From the NCBI GenBank assembly GCA_036821645.1, contig DAISJD010000177.1, positions 1 to 5,121 on the forward strand: a stretch of 5,121 nt of DNA, in the 5' to 3' direction. Below are positions 1 through 5,121 of this stretch, in pieces (within the stretch, counting starts at the first letter, position 1; each line of letters starts with the position of its first letter). Under the pieces are notes generated by a model. It did no database searches. It had not been told where the DNA came from and saw only the letters and a list, made by a program, of their open reading frames with translations. Made by a program: the position numbers and the translations under genes. Source of the stretch: DAISJD01 sp036821645 (GTDB lineage: Bacteria > Pseudomonadota > Alphaproteobacteria > ATCC43930 > CGMCC-115725).

Positions 1-151
1 GCAGGGGGACGCCCCCCCGTGTCGGCCATGGGTTAAGGATGGGGCGGGGGGCTGATCTCGGGCGCAGGGTTCAAGGATATTTCGGTCTGGATCTCTGCAT
101 GCTTTAATGTGCGCCTCATGGGGTGACTGCCCGTTAGTGTGAATAAGAGAT
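1..151. other. GC-rich edge sequence with no recognisable gene
   Basis: This stretch has runs of C (12-18) and G (46-51) that could pair as a 7-bp stem with a loop of about 25 bases, but no T-run follows in either direction. All three plus frames reach stops within the first 110 bases. The first frame could be the last 11 codons of a gene entering from the left and stopping at 34-36, but nothing in so short a tail identifies it. On the minus strand an open frame of about 72 codons (251 to 33) has its first ATG at 119 and no ribosome binding site. I see nothing here that can be named. Confidence 0.5.
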
Positions 152-289
152 ATGACTTGCTTTGATCCTGAACTTGCCCGCGCCTGGGGCCAAATATCGT
201 GCGAGGATCGCATTCGTCCAGGGTCGGCGATGATCCAAGAAAAACACGGTCTCAAGAGAGTGGCCACAGAGATGATGGACGTTTTATAG
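152..289 (+). CDS. Doubtful 45-residue reading frame
   Basis: An ATG-to-TAG frame of 45 codons encodes a soluble, mixed-charge peptide beginning MTCFDPELARAW and ending in TEMMDVL. The composition is protein-like, with no long hydrophobic or low-complexity run. An in-frame stop lies just upstream (140-142), so it is not the visible tail of a longer frame. The only purine-rich stretch before the start, AAGAGA at 145-150, sits one base from the ATG, too close for normal ribosome binding. I do not recognise the family. It could be a genuine small protein, the surviving piece of a decayed gene, or chance. It ends 81 bases before the next gene, in the same orientation. Confidence 0.2.
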   Translation: MTCFDPELARAWGQISCEDRIRPGSAMIQEKHGLKRVATEMMDVL

Positions 290-290
290 T
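261..290 (+). promoter_or_regulatory. Weak sigma-70-like promoter for the nuclease-like gene
   Basis: TATAGT at 285-290 matches five of six -10 consensus bases. TGGCCA at 261-266 matches four of six -35 bases, with an 18-bp spacer. A start near 297 would leave a leader of about 75 bases before the ATG at 371. The downstream sequence is AT-rich (TATTTAATATT). No better pair was found between 290 and 370. The call rests on consensus matching only. Confidence 0.25.
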
Positions 291-360
291 ATTTAATATT
301 CTTGGGTCTTGCCTTGGGGGCTGAAGTAGATAGGTAGATTAAGCGATTTTTTGACTTTCT

Positions 361-364
361 GGAG
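361..364 (+). promoter_or_regulatory. Ribosome binding site for the 371-841 gene
   Basis: GGAG (within CTGGAGA) lies six bases before the ATG at 371. This is good Shine-Dalgarno spacing and fixes the start of the nuclease-like gene at this ATG. Confidence 0.65.
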
Positions 365-370
365 AATTTT

Positions 371-841
371 ATGGAGACCAATAACTTTCAGCGCATTGGT
401 TCGCGCAGCAATGCCCAAGTCGGAAAGGATTTCGAACGGGCGGCGCATGCTTTCTTGGAGCGCCAGGGGATTCTTGGTCTGACACCTGATTTTTTAGTTT
501 ATGTTGGCTTTAGTCAGCAGAAGACTAGAGAATTTGACCTTGGAAGTTTGGAGCCACCGGTTATTGTCGAATGCAAGTCCCATACCTGGACAAAAGGCGA
601 TAAAGTTCCAAGTGCAAAAATCGCCGTTTGGAAGGAGTCGATGTTCTATTTTCACATCGCTCCAAAAGAATATCGCAAAATTTTCTTTGTGCTTAAAAGT
701 ATGCGAAAAAAAGAGTCGCTGGCCAATTATTTTATTCGAACCGACGGTCATCTTATCCCGCCTGGAGTTGAAATTTGGGAGTATGATGAGATAGGTTCGA
801 TCGGAAAATGCATTTACCCTGCGGTTAGCTTAGGCATGTGA
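371..841 (+). CDS. Orphan PD-(D/E)XK nuclease-like protein
   Basis: A 156-residue soluble protein with no signal peptide or membrane segment. Around residues 52-70 it shows a D...ExK arrangement: D56 in REFDLGS, then a hydrophobic strand PPVIV, then E67-C68-K69 in VECKSH. This is the catalytic signature of the PD-(D/E)XK (restriction-endonuclease-like) fold, where the acidic residues bind metal and the lysine positions water. E22 in the N-terminal helix (GKDFERAAHAF) could be the extra acidic residue often found there. The following segment (SAKIAVWKESMFYF, 81-94) and the C-terminal HLIPPGVEIWEYD stretch (127-139) resemble a conserved family usually labelled hypothetical; that resemblance is from memory. 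The start is supported by GGAG six bases upstream. GC content is about 45%, far below nrdJ, consistent with acquisition. No methylase, helicase, toxin or antitoxin partner is visible. It may cut or bind nucleic acid, but activity and target are unknown. Confidence 0.85.
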   Translation: METNNFQRIGSRSNAQVGKDFERAAHAFLERQGILGLTPDFLVYVGFSQQKTREFDLGSLEPPVIVECKSHTWTKGDKVPSAKIAVWKESMFYFHIAPKEYRKIFFVLKSMRKKESLANYFIRTDGHLIPPGVEIWEYDEIGSIGKCIYPAVSLGM

Positions 842-913
842 CGGCCACTAACTACGGACTGTCATCTGGATTACTTCAAATTTGTCTAAGCGAATAACAT
901 GAAAGGCTGGTTC

Positions 914-945
914 CAGCCCCCGCACTGAACTGAGTGCGGGGGCTG
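914..945. terminator. GC-rich hairpin between convergent genes
   Basis: CAGCCCCCGCACT (914-926) and its exact complement (933-945) form a 13-bp stem with a six-base loop, GAACTG. It lies 73 bases past the stop of the plus-strand gene and 44 bases past the nrdJ stop on the minus strand, so it could stop both transcripts. Neither side has a strong T-run. In the nrdJ direction the stem is followed by a second small inverted repeat (GGCTGG, TT, CCAGCC at 905-918, overlapping this stem) and then CTTTCAT. In the other direction the sequence is ATATCAGTCAG. Efficient rho-independent termination is therefore plausible rather than certain. Confidence 0.6.
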
Positions 946-988
946 ATATCAGTCAGATTCATAATTGCCCGCGCGCTGAGGCCCGCCC

Positions 989-3900
989 TCAGCTGCACCC
1001 GCTGGTCGCCCCGCAGGTGTTGCATTTCAAACAAGTCCCGTTGCGCACCAGGGTGAAGTTGCCGCATTCCCCGCAACTATCGCCTTCATAGCCCTTGAGT
1101 CGGGCTTCGCGGATTTGGCTGGCGCGGGTTTGGCCCGTCTGCTCTGGGGCGGTTTCCGTCGGGTGGGGCGCGTCGTCCCCCGCAAAATCGGGCGTCAGGG
1201 CCAGCGCATAGGCCCCGTCGGTGATGGCCCCGACCTGAACCGGGCCGCCGCCGCCTTGAAACACGCGCAATTTATTGCGCACGAAGCCGGAACTGACCTC
1301 GCGCTGCATTTCGGCGAGACGCGCCGTCACCCGATGGTCGGAATCGCTGGGCGGCAGGTCCCCCTCGTGATCGCCCTTGCCGACCGTATCGGGCAACAGA
1401 TCGTTCGGATCGACATGGGCGAGATCGTTGCGACCGAGATACGAGATCGCGACCTCGCGGAAGATATAATCGATGATTGAGGTCGCCATCTTGATCGTGT
1501 CGTTGCCCTCGACCATGCCCGCCGGTTCGAATCGGGTAAAGGTGAAGGCTTCGACGAATTCTTCCAACGGCACCCCATATTGCAGGCCGATCGAGACCGC
1601 GATCGCGAAATTATTCATCAAGGACCGAAAGGCCGACCCTTCCTTGTGCATATCGATGAAGAGTTCGGCCAGGCTGCCATCTTCATATTCGCCGGTGCGC
1701 AGATAGACCTTGTGACCGCCGACATTGGCCTTTTGGGTATAACCTTTGCGCCGATGGGGCAGGCGGCGGCGTTCGGCCCGGTGCATGACCCGTTCCACCA
1801 CCCGTTCGACCAGGCGTTCGGTGATGAGGGGCGCGCGCTGCGCCGGGGTTTGGGCGGCTAGCGACTCGATCAGATCGGTTTCATCCTCGTCATCGCCGAG
1901 CAGTGCCGACGAGAGCGGCTGCGACAGTTTCGAGCCGTCGCGATAAAGGGCGTTGGCCTTCAAGGCGAGGCGCCAGGACAAAAGATAGGCCGCCTTGCAG
2001 TCTTCGACCGTGGCTCCATTCGGCATATTGATGGTTTTTGAAATCGCCCCGGAAATGAACGGCTGAGACGCCGCCATCATGCGAATATGGCTTTCGGCAG
2101 ACAGATAGCGTTTGCCGATCTGACCGCAGGGATTGGCGCAATCGAACACGGCCAAATGGGCGTCTTTGAGGCCGGGGGCCCCTTCCAAGGTCATCGTCCC
2201 GCAGACATAAAGATTGGCGGCATCGATTTCCGCACGGGTAAAGCCGATCGCGGCCAACAAGTCAAAGCCGGGCGAATCGAGCTGTGCCGCCGTAAGGCCC
2301 AGGGTTCCGGTACAGAAATCGACCCCGAGGGTCCATTTATTGAAGGCGAACTTGATATCGAAGGCGCTTTTGAGGGCGGATTCGACCGCTGCGATCTCTG
2401 CCGGGCCAAAGCCCTTGGCGGTAAGCGTGTCGTGATTGATCCCCGGCGCGCCTGCAAGCGTGCCGTGGCCGACCGCATACCGCACCATCGCCGCCCCGTC
2501 CTCGGCGCTATAGCCCAGGGTTTCAAGGGCAAGTGGGACGATGCGGTTGATGATCTTGAAATAGCCACCCCCGGCCAGTTTCTTGAACTTGACCAAGGCG
2601 AAGTCGGGTTCGATGCCCGTCGTGTCGCAATCCATGACGAGGCCGATCGTCCCGGTCGGGGCGACGACCGTGGTTTGGGCATTGCGAAAACCATGGGCTT
2701 CACCCAAGGCGATGACCTCATCCCAGACGGCGGCGGCGCGTGATGCCAGGGTCTGATCCGGGCAATCGGATGCCACGAACGGTACGGGCAGGACGGTCAG
2801 GCCCGCATAACCGTCGGCGGCACCGCGTGCGGCTTGCCGGTGATTGCGCATGACCCGCAACATGGCGTCCCGGTTCGACTGAAACCGGGCGAACGGGCCG
2901 AGTTCGCCCGCCATTTCGGCCGAGGTGCGATAGGCGATACCGGTCATGACGGCGGAAATACCGGCGCAATAGGCCCGGCCCGCATCGCTGTCGTAAGGCA
3001 GGCCATTCGCCATCAAGAGGCCGCCGAGATTGGCATAGCCAAGACCGAGCGTGCGGTAATCGTAGGAAAGCTGGGCAATTTCCTTCGATGGGTATTGCGC
3101 CATCATCACCGAGATTTCGAGCACGATGGTCCAAAGACGGCAGGTATGCTCGAACGCCGCCGTATCGAAGCTGCCATCCGCCCGGCGGAATGCCAAGAGA
3201 TTGACCGAGGCAAGATTGCAGGCCGTATCGTCCAGGAACATATATTCCGAACAGGGGTTCGACGCATTGATCCGACCCGATACGGGGCACGTATGCCATT
3301 CATTGATCGTGGTGTCGAATTGCAGGCCAGGATCGGCGGATGCCCAGGCGGCGGCCCCGATTTGATCCCACAGATCGCGCGCCTTCAGGGTTTTCGCCAC
3401 TTTGCCGTCCGTACGGCGGATCAGATCCCAAGTGCCGTCGGCTAGAACCTGTTCGATGAAGGTATTGGAAAGGCGGATGGAGTTATTGGAATTCTGGCCG
3501 GAAACGGTGAGATAGGCTTCGCTGTCCCAATCTGTGTCATAGACCTTGAAATCGATCGACCGATAGCCTTGACGGGCAAAGGAAATCACGCGCTGGACAT
3601 AGTTTTCCGGCAGCATCGCCTTGCGCGCCGCCTTGATCGCGTGTTTGAGGGCCGGATTCTTCGCAGGCTCGAACGCCGCATCGCCCAAGGCATCTTCGGC
3701 ATCAAAGCAGGCCCGCATCACCGCATTCAAATAGGTATTGGCCAGTTTCGAACCGGCGACGAGGGCGGCCACCTTTTGCTCTTCTTGGACTTTCCAATCG
3801 ATGAAGGCTTCGATGTCGGGATGATCGATATCGACCGTCACCATCTTGGCCGCTCGGCGCGTGGTGCCGCCCGATTTGATCGCCCCGGCGGCACGATCGC

Positions 3901-4681
3901 CGATTTTCAGGAAACTCATGAGCCCCGATGACCGGCCGCCACCGGAAAGCCGCTCCCCCTCGCCGCGCAGGCGTGAGAAGTTCGACCCCGTACCCGAGCC
4001 ATACTTGAACAGGCGGGCCTCGCGGACCCAAAGATCCATGATACCGCCCTCATTCACCAGATCGTCCGAAACCGACTGAATGAAGCAGGCATGAGGCTGC
4101 GGACGCTCATAGGAACTGGTCGAGGCGGTCAAGATCCCCGTGACGTGATCGACATAATAATGGCCCTGGGCCGGACCATTGATGCCATAGGCCCAATGGA
4201 GCCCCGTATTGAACCATTGGGGTGAATTGGGAGCCACCATCTGCCGGGCGAGCATCAGGCGCAATTCATCGTAAAATGCCTTGGCATCGGATTCGGTATC
4301 GAAATAACCGGCCTTCCACCCCCAATAGGTCCAGGTGCCGGCCATCCGGTCGAAGACTTGTTTTGCCGATTGCTCCGAGCCGGTTCGTTCGGCGGGCGCT
4401 ACGGACTGAAGGGCGTCCGTATCCGGTTCGTGACGGCTGAGCCAGAGGGGGACGCCCGCTTCATCGACCGGTTTGAGGATTTTGGGGACGCCCGCTTTGC
4501 GGAAATATTTCTGTGCCAGGATATCGGCGGCCACTTGGGACCAGCCAGCGGGCACATCAATGTCGGCCAGACGGAAAACGACAGAGCCATCGGGGTTGCG
4601 GATCTCACTGATCGTGCTGGTAAATTCCAGGGCATCGTAAGGATCCTGACCATCAATCGTATAGTGACGGTTAATGCGCAT
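989..4681 (-). CDS. nrdJ: Adenosylcobalamin-dependent (class II) ribonucleotide reductase
   Basis: This cytoplasmic enzyme reduces ribonucleotides (diphosphates in this family) to deoxyribonucleotides for DNA synthesis. It uses coenzyme B12 to make a thiyl radical and needs no oxygen. Numbered from the ATG at 4681, the protein has 1230 residues, normal for the large NrdJ form. C199 (PHACFIQS) and C488 (DDTACNLASVN) are the expected redox pair. N475, C477 and E479 in NPCSEY are the catalytic trio, with C477 as the radical cysteine. A glycine-rich segment lies at 228-253, PTGTIG at 675-680 and NPCGQI at 850-855. A TSCPD-type region spans about 980-1080. The tail (1203-1229) carries CxxC, CxxCxxC and a final Cys, fitting a metal-binding or thiol-relay domain. 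No N-terminal ATP-cone is apparent. The frame also opens 16 codons upstream at a GTG (4729), but that has no ribosome binding site, would overlap a likely operator, and family members begin at MRINR. The gene is intact and transcribed alone within the window. Confidence 0.98.
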   Translation of the reverse strand: MRINRHYTIDGQDPYDALEFTSTISEIRNPDGSVVFRLADIDVPAGWSQVAADILAQKYFRKAGVPKILKPVDEAGVPLWLSRHEPDTDALQSVAPAERTGSEQSAKQVFDRMAGTWTYWGWKAGYFDTESDAKAFYDELRLMLARQMVAPNSPQWFNTGLHWAYGINGPAQGHYYVDHVTGILTASTSSYERPQPHACFIQSVSDDLVNEGGIMDLWVREARLFKYGSGTGSNFSRLRGEGERLSGGGRSSGLMSFLKIGDRAAGAIKSGGTTRRAAKMVTVDIDHPDIEAFIDWKVQEEQKVAALVAGSKLANTYLNAVMRACFDAEDALGDAAFEPAKNPALKHAIKAARKAMLPENYVQRVISFARQGYRSIDFKVYDTDWDSEAYLTVSGQNSNNSIRLSNTFIEQVLADGTWDLIRRTDGKVAKTLKARDLWDQIGAAAWASADPGLQFDTTINEWHTCPVSGRINASNPCSEYMFLDDTACNLASVNLLAFRRADGSFDTAAFEHTCRLWTIVLEISVMMAQYPSKEIAQLSYDYRTLGLGYANLGGLLMANGLPYDSDAGRAYCAGISAVMTGIAYRTSAEMAGELGPFARFQSNRDAMLRVMRNHRQAARGAADGYAGLTVLPVPFVASDCPDQTLASRAAAVWDEVIALGEAHGFRNAQTTVVAPTGTIGLVMDCDTTGIEPDFALVKFKKLAGGGYFKIINRIVPLALETLGYSAEDGAAMVRYAVGHGTLAGAPGINHDTLTAKGFGPAEIAAVESALKSAFDIKFAFNKWTLGVDFCTGTLGLTAAQLDSPGFDLLAAIGFTRAEIDAANLYVCGTMTLEGAPGLKDAHLAVFDCANPCGQIGKRYLSAESHIRMMAASQPFISGAISKTINMPNGATVEDCKAAYLLSWRLALKANALYRDGSKLSQPLSSALLGDDEDETDLIESLAAQTPAQRAPLITERLVERVVERVMHRAERRRLPHRRKGYTQKANVGGHKVYLRTGEYEDGSLAELFIDMHKEGSAFRSLMNNFAIAVSIGLQYGVPLEEFVEAFTFTRFEPAGMVEGNDTIKMATSIIDYIFREVAISYLGRNDLAHVDPNDLLPDTVGKGDHEGDLPPSDSDHRVTARLAEMQREVSSGFVRNKLRVFQGGGGPVQVGAITDGAYALALTPDFAGDDAPHPTETAPEQTGQTRASQIREARLKGYEGDSCGECGNFTLVRNGTCLKCNTCGATSGCS

Positions 4682-4686
4682 GATGA

Positions 4687-4695
4687 CTCTGTTCC
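4687..4695 (-). promoter_or_regulatory. Purine-rich ribosome binding region deciding the nrdJ start
   Basis: On the minus strand GGAACAGAG precedes the ATG at 4681; AGAG ends five bases before it and GGAA ten bases before. It is a weak Shine-Dalgarno. The GTG at 4729 has only pyrimidine-containing sequence (CCAGATCTT) before it, so the ATG is the better start. Confidence 0.45.
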
Positions 4696-4711
4696 ATACT
4701 AAATAGAGGAT
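4696..4711 (-). promoter_or_regulatory. Second, degenerate NrdR-box-like site
   Basis: Read on the plus strand, ATACTAAATAGAGGAT matches the published NrdR-box consensus acaCwAtATaTwGtgt at about 11 of 16 positions, and at 8 of 10 in the core (CTAAA/TAGAG). Its centre is 30 bp from that of the stronger site at 4726-4741, with a 14-bp linker. Known NrdR operators usually come as pairs about three helical turns apart with 15-16 bp linkers, so the spacing is close but one base short. Taken alone this site would not be called. Confidence 0.35.
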
Positions 4712-4725
4712 TTTATGAAAATCAG

Positions 4726-4741
4726 ACACAAGATCTGGTGT
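4726..4741 (-). promoter_or_regulatory. NrdR-box-like operator of nrdJ
   Basis: ACACAAGATCTGGTGT is a 16-bp palindrome with a single mismatched pair (A4730/G4737). It matches the NrdR consensus acaCwAtATaTwGtgt at about 13 of 16 positions, including the outer ACAC and GTGT arms. NrdR is a zinc-finger and ATP-cone repressor that controls ribonucleotide reductase genes in many bacteria according to dATP/ATP levels. The site lies immediately after the predicted transcription start of nrdJ, where bound NrdR would block initiation. The regulator gene itself is not in the window. Confidence 0.6.
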
Positions 4742-4748
4742 GTCGGGG

Positions 4749-4777
4749 ATAATCCGATTTTCCAGAGATTATCGCAA
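4749..4777 (-). promoter_or_regulatory. Sigma-70-like promoter of nrdJ
   Basis: On the minus strand TTGCGA (4777-4772, four of six) and GATTAT (4754-4749, four of six) are separated by exactly 17 bp. Initiation would fall near 4742, giving a leader of about 61 bases and placing the NrdR-like box at roughly +2 to +17. A second -10-like hexamer, GATAAT (4773-4768), matches five of six but has no acceptable -35 upstream. Each hexamer is modest; the call is strengthened by its position between an AT-rich tract and the operator. Confidence 0.45.
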
Positions 4778-4780
4778 GGT

Positions 4781-4853
4781 TAATTTTTATTCGAGACGCG
4801 TTCCGGCCTTTGGACAATGGTCAAAAAAATAAAATACGATTTTTGAAAAAAAA
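4781..4853. other. AT-rich tract with A/T runs, possible UP element
   Basis: Directly upstream of the nrdJ -35, the minus strand reads AATAAAAATTA (4791-4781), resembling an RNA polymerase alpha-subunit UP element. Further upstream are A7 (4823-4829), A4 (4831-4834), T5 (4840-4844) and A8 (4846-4853). The runs are 6-10 bp apart and not cleanly in helical phase, so static curvature is possible but not demonstrated. On the minus strand the A8 run is a T8 preceded by CGATGCAAGCG. It might serve as a terminator for leftward transcription, but the stem before it is only four to five pairs. Confidence 0.35.
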
Positions 4854-4856
4854 CGC

Positions 4857-4885
4857 TTGCATCGTTGGGCGTCGATGTTTATACC
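4857..4885 (+). promoter_or_regulatory. Weak plus-strand promoter before the structured region
   Basis: TTGCAT (4857-4862) and TATACC (4880-4885) are 17 bp apart and match three and four of six consensus bases. Initiation would fall near 4891, at the 5' edge of the foldable segment. A second option is TGGACA (4811-4816, five of six) with TACGAT (4835-4840, four of six) at 18 bp. Both are weak, and AT-rich DNA yields such matches by chance. Confidence 0.25.
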
Positions 4886-4887
4886 TA

Positions 4888-4984
4888 AGAGCTCGTTCAG
4901 ACCACTTCGGTGGTTCGCCAATGACAGACGCGGTCTAGTTGGCAAATATGCAAGCATCAGATGTTGCTGCCTTGAACGATCTTT
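4888..4984 (+). ncRNA. Candidate structured RNA or leader, multi-branch fold
   Basis: By eye, the plus strand folds into a closed junction. The closing stem pairs 4893-4899 with 4973-4979 (seven pairs) and, past a one-base mismatch, 4888-4891 with 4981-4984. Inside are three hairpins. The first is ACCAC/GUGGU (4901-4914), capped by UUCG in the very stable C(UUCG)G context. The second is GCCAA/UUGGC (4917-4921 with 4939-4943), continued by AGAC/GUCU (4926-4929 with 4933-4936). The third is GCAA-CAU/AUG-UUGC (4950-4967), with a bulged G and a three-base loop. Several G-U pairs (4889/4983, 4900/4915, 4922/4938) work only on the plus strand. It does not read as a tRNA: hairpin loops are three to four bases and there is no T-loop. 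I recognise no known RNA family. It may be a small RNA or the leader of a gene beyond the right edge. Confidence 0.35.
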
Positions 4985-4994
4985 GTCTAGTGGC
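4933..4994 (+). repeat. Short imperfect direct repeat, GTCTAGT(T)GGC
   Basis: GTCTAGTTGGC (4933-4943) recurs as GTCTAGTGGC (4985-4994), with one T missing. Both copies can pair with the same upstream segment, GCCA at 4917-4920 and AGAC at 4926-4929, so only one pairing can form at a time. The second copy is followed at once by TTTTGTTT (4995-5002). This is the layout of an alternative-fold switch, although a chance repeat of this size cannot be excluded. Confidence 0.4.
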
Positions 4995-5121
4995 TTTTGT
5001 TTGTGCCGTCTCGTACGGACCTTCGTCGTCTCTAAAAGATCGGGCAAAAAAATCTGAGCATATTTTGAAACGACTTCTTGACATTGAGTAAATTGATGTT
5101 GTAGGAGTTTCGGCCCTGAGT
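4995..5121. other. Right-edge intergenic sequence with no recognisable gene
   Basis: After the T-rich run (4995-5002) there is a small hairpin, CCGT/ACGG (5006-5018), and an A7 run (5046-5052). Reading frames that cross this stretch on either strand (for example 5047 to 4787 minus and 4857 to 5057 plus) give arginine-, cysteine- or serine-rich peptides without domain features, and I treat them as chance. No start codon with a good ribosome binding site is complete inside the window. Confidence 0.5.
5078..5106 (+). promoter_or_regulatory. Perfect -35 hexamer and Shine-Dalgarno-like site at the edge
   Basis: TTGACA at 5078-5083 is a perfect -35, but the best -10 at 16-bp spacing is TGTAGG (5100-5105), matching only three of six. 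GTAGGAG (5101-5107) could instead be a ribosome binding site for a plus-strand gene, yet no ATG or GTG follows at suitable distance before position 5121. The two readings compete, and sequence beyond the edge would decide. Confidence 0.2.

Noticed and set aside
340..893. 7-bp repeat TAAGCGA at 340-346 and 887-893 flanking the nuclease-like gene, as insertion target duplication
   Set aside because: No terminal inverted repeats or transposase accompany it, and a 7-bp match at this distance is easily random.
1115..3931. Many long plus- and minus-strand frames inside nrdJ
   Set aside because: They are shadows of a high-GC coding frame. nrdJ is unbroken and accounts for the whole interval.
4671..4697. 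Eight-codon leader peptide (MEQSHHAH) overlapping the nrdJ start
   Set aside because: It has no ribosome binding site, and so short a frame is expected by chance. The three histidine codons are not linked to nrdJ function.
4742..4753. DnaA box (TTATCCCCG on the minus strand) in the nrdJ promoter
   Set aside because: Only seven of nine bases match TTATCCACA, the mismatches fall in the conserved 3' half, and it stands alone.
4888..4984. tRNA gene, because of the cloverleaf-like layout and a GGTTCG
   Set aside because: Loops are three to four bases, the GGTTCG is not in a T-arm, and there is no seven-base anticodon loop or acceptor stem of the right form.
4888..5010. Cobalamin riboswitch, suggested by the B12-dependent gene and a GCCACTAG on the minus strand
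   Set aside because: The conserved B12-box and the GGGAA and GCNGCCCCCGCAA-type elements are absent. B12 riboswitches normally repress B12-independent alternatives rather than nrdJ.
4787..5047. 86-codon minus-strand frame upstream of nrdJ
   Set aside because: It runs through AT-rich tracts and across the foldable region, has no convincing ribosome binding site or domain features, and resembles chance coding.
4857..5057. 66-codon plus-strand frame overlapping the candidate RNA
   Set aside because: Its start lacks a ribosome binding site, and the peptide is arginine-, cysteine- and serine-rich without recognisable features.

Overview
The window comes from a moderately GC-rich bacterium. Its one long gene, about 60% GC, is an adenosylcobalamin-dependent (class II) ribonucleotide reductase of the large, roughly 1230-residue form common in Alphaproteobacteria. 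The style of this protein suggests a Rhodospirillales-like alphaproteobacterium; this is inference from one protein, not a taxonomic assignment.

Layout from left to right. Positions 1-370 carry no recognised gene: a G/C-run stretch, one doubtful 45-codon reading frame (152-289), and a weak promoter plus a clear ribosome binding site for the next gene. At 371-841 (+) lies a small orphan protein with a PD-(D/E)XK nuclease-type D...ExK signature. It is encoded at about 45% GC, well below its neighbour. A 13-bp GC-rich hairpin at 914-945 separates it from the convergent nrdJ. nrdJ fills 4681-989 (-), is intact, and has all expected active-site cysteines.

Upstream of nrdJ, on the minus strand, the sequence supports a compact control region. 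It has an AT-rich UP-like tract, a sigma-70-type -35/-10 pair, a 16-bp near-palindrome resembling the NrdR repressor operator just after the predicted transcription start, and a weaker NrdR-like site 30 bp further on. This would place deoxyribonucleotide synthesis under the usual NrdR (dATP/ATP-sensing) repression.

The last 440 bases contain no convincing gene. They are AT-rich with several A/T runs. At 4888-4984 they can fold, on the plus strand, into a closed multi-branch structure with three hairpins, one capped by a C(UUCG)G tetraloop. An 11-base element from the second hairpin recurs, with one base missing, just downstream and directly before a T-rich run, giving a possible alternative fold. 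This candidate untranslated RNA or leader is the least explained part of the window. A perfect TTGACA and a Shine-Dalgarno-like GTAGGAG close to the right edge hint that a plus-strand gene begins just outside.

No CRISPR array, insertion sequence, tRNA or rRNA gene was seen. The nuclease-like gene and nrdJ are convergent and share only a terminator region, so no functional link between them is implied.
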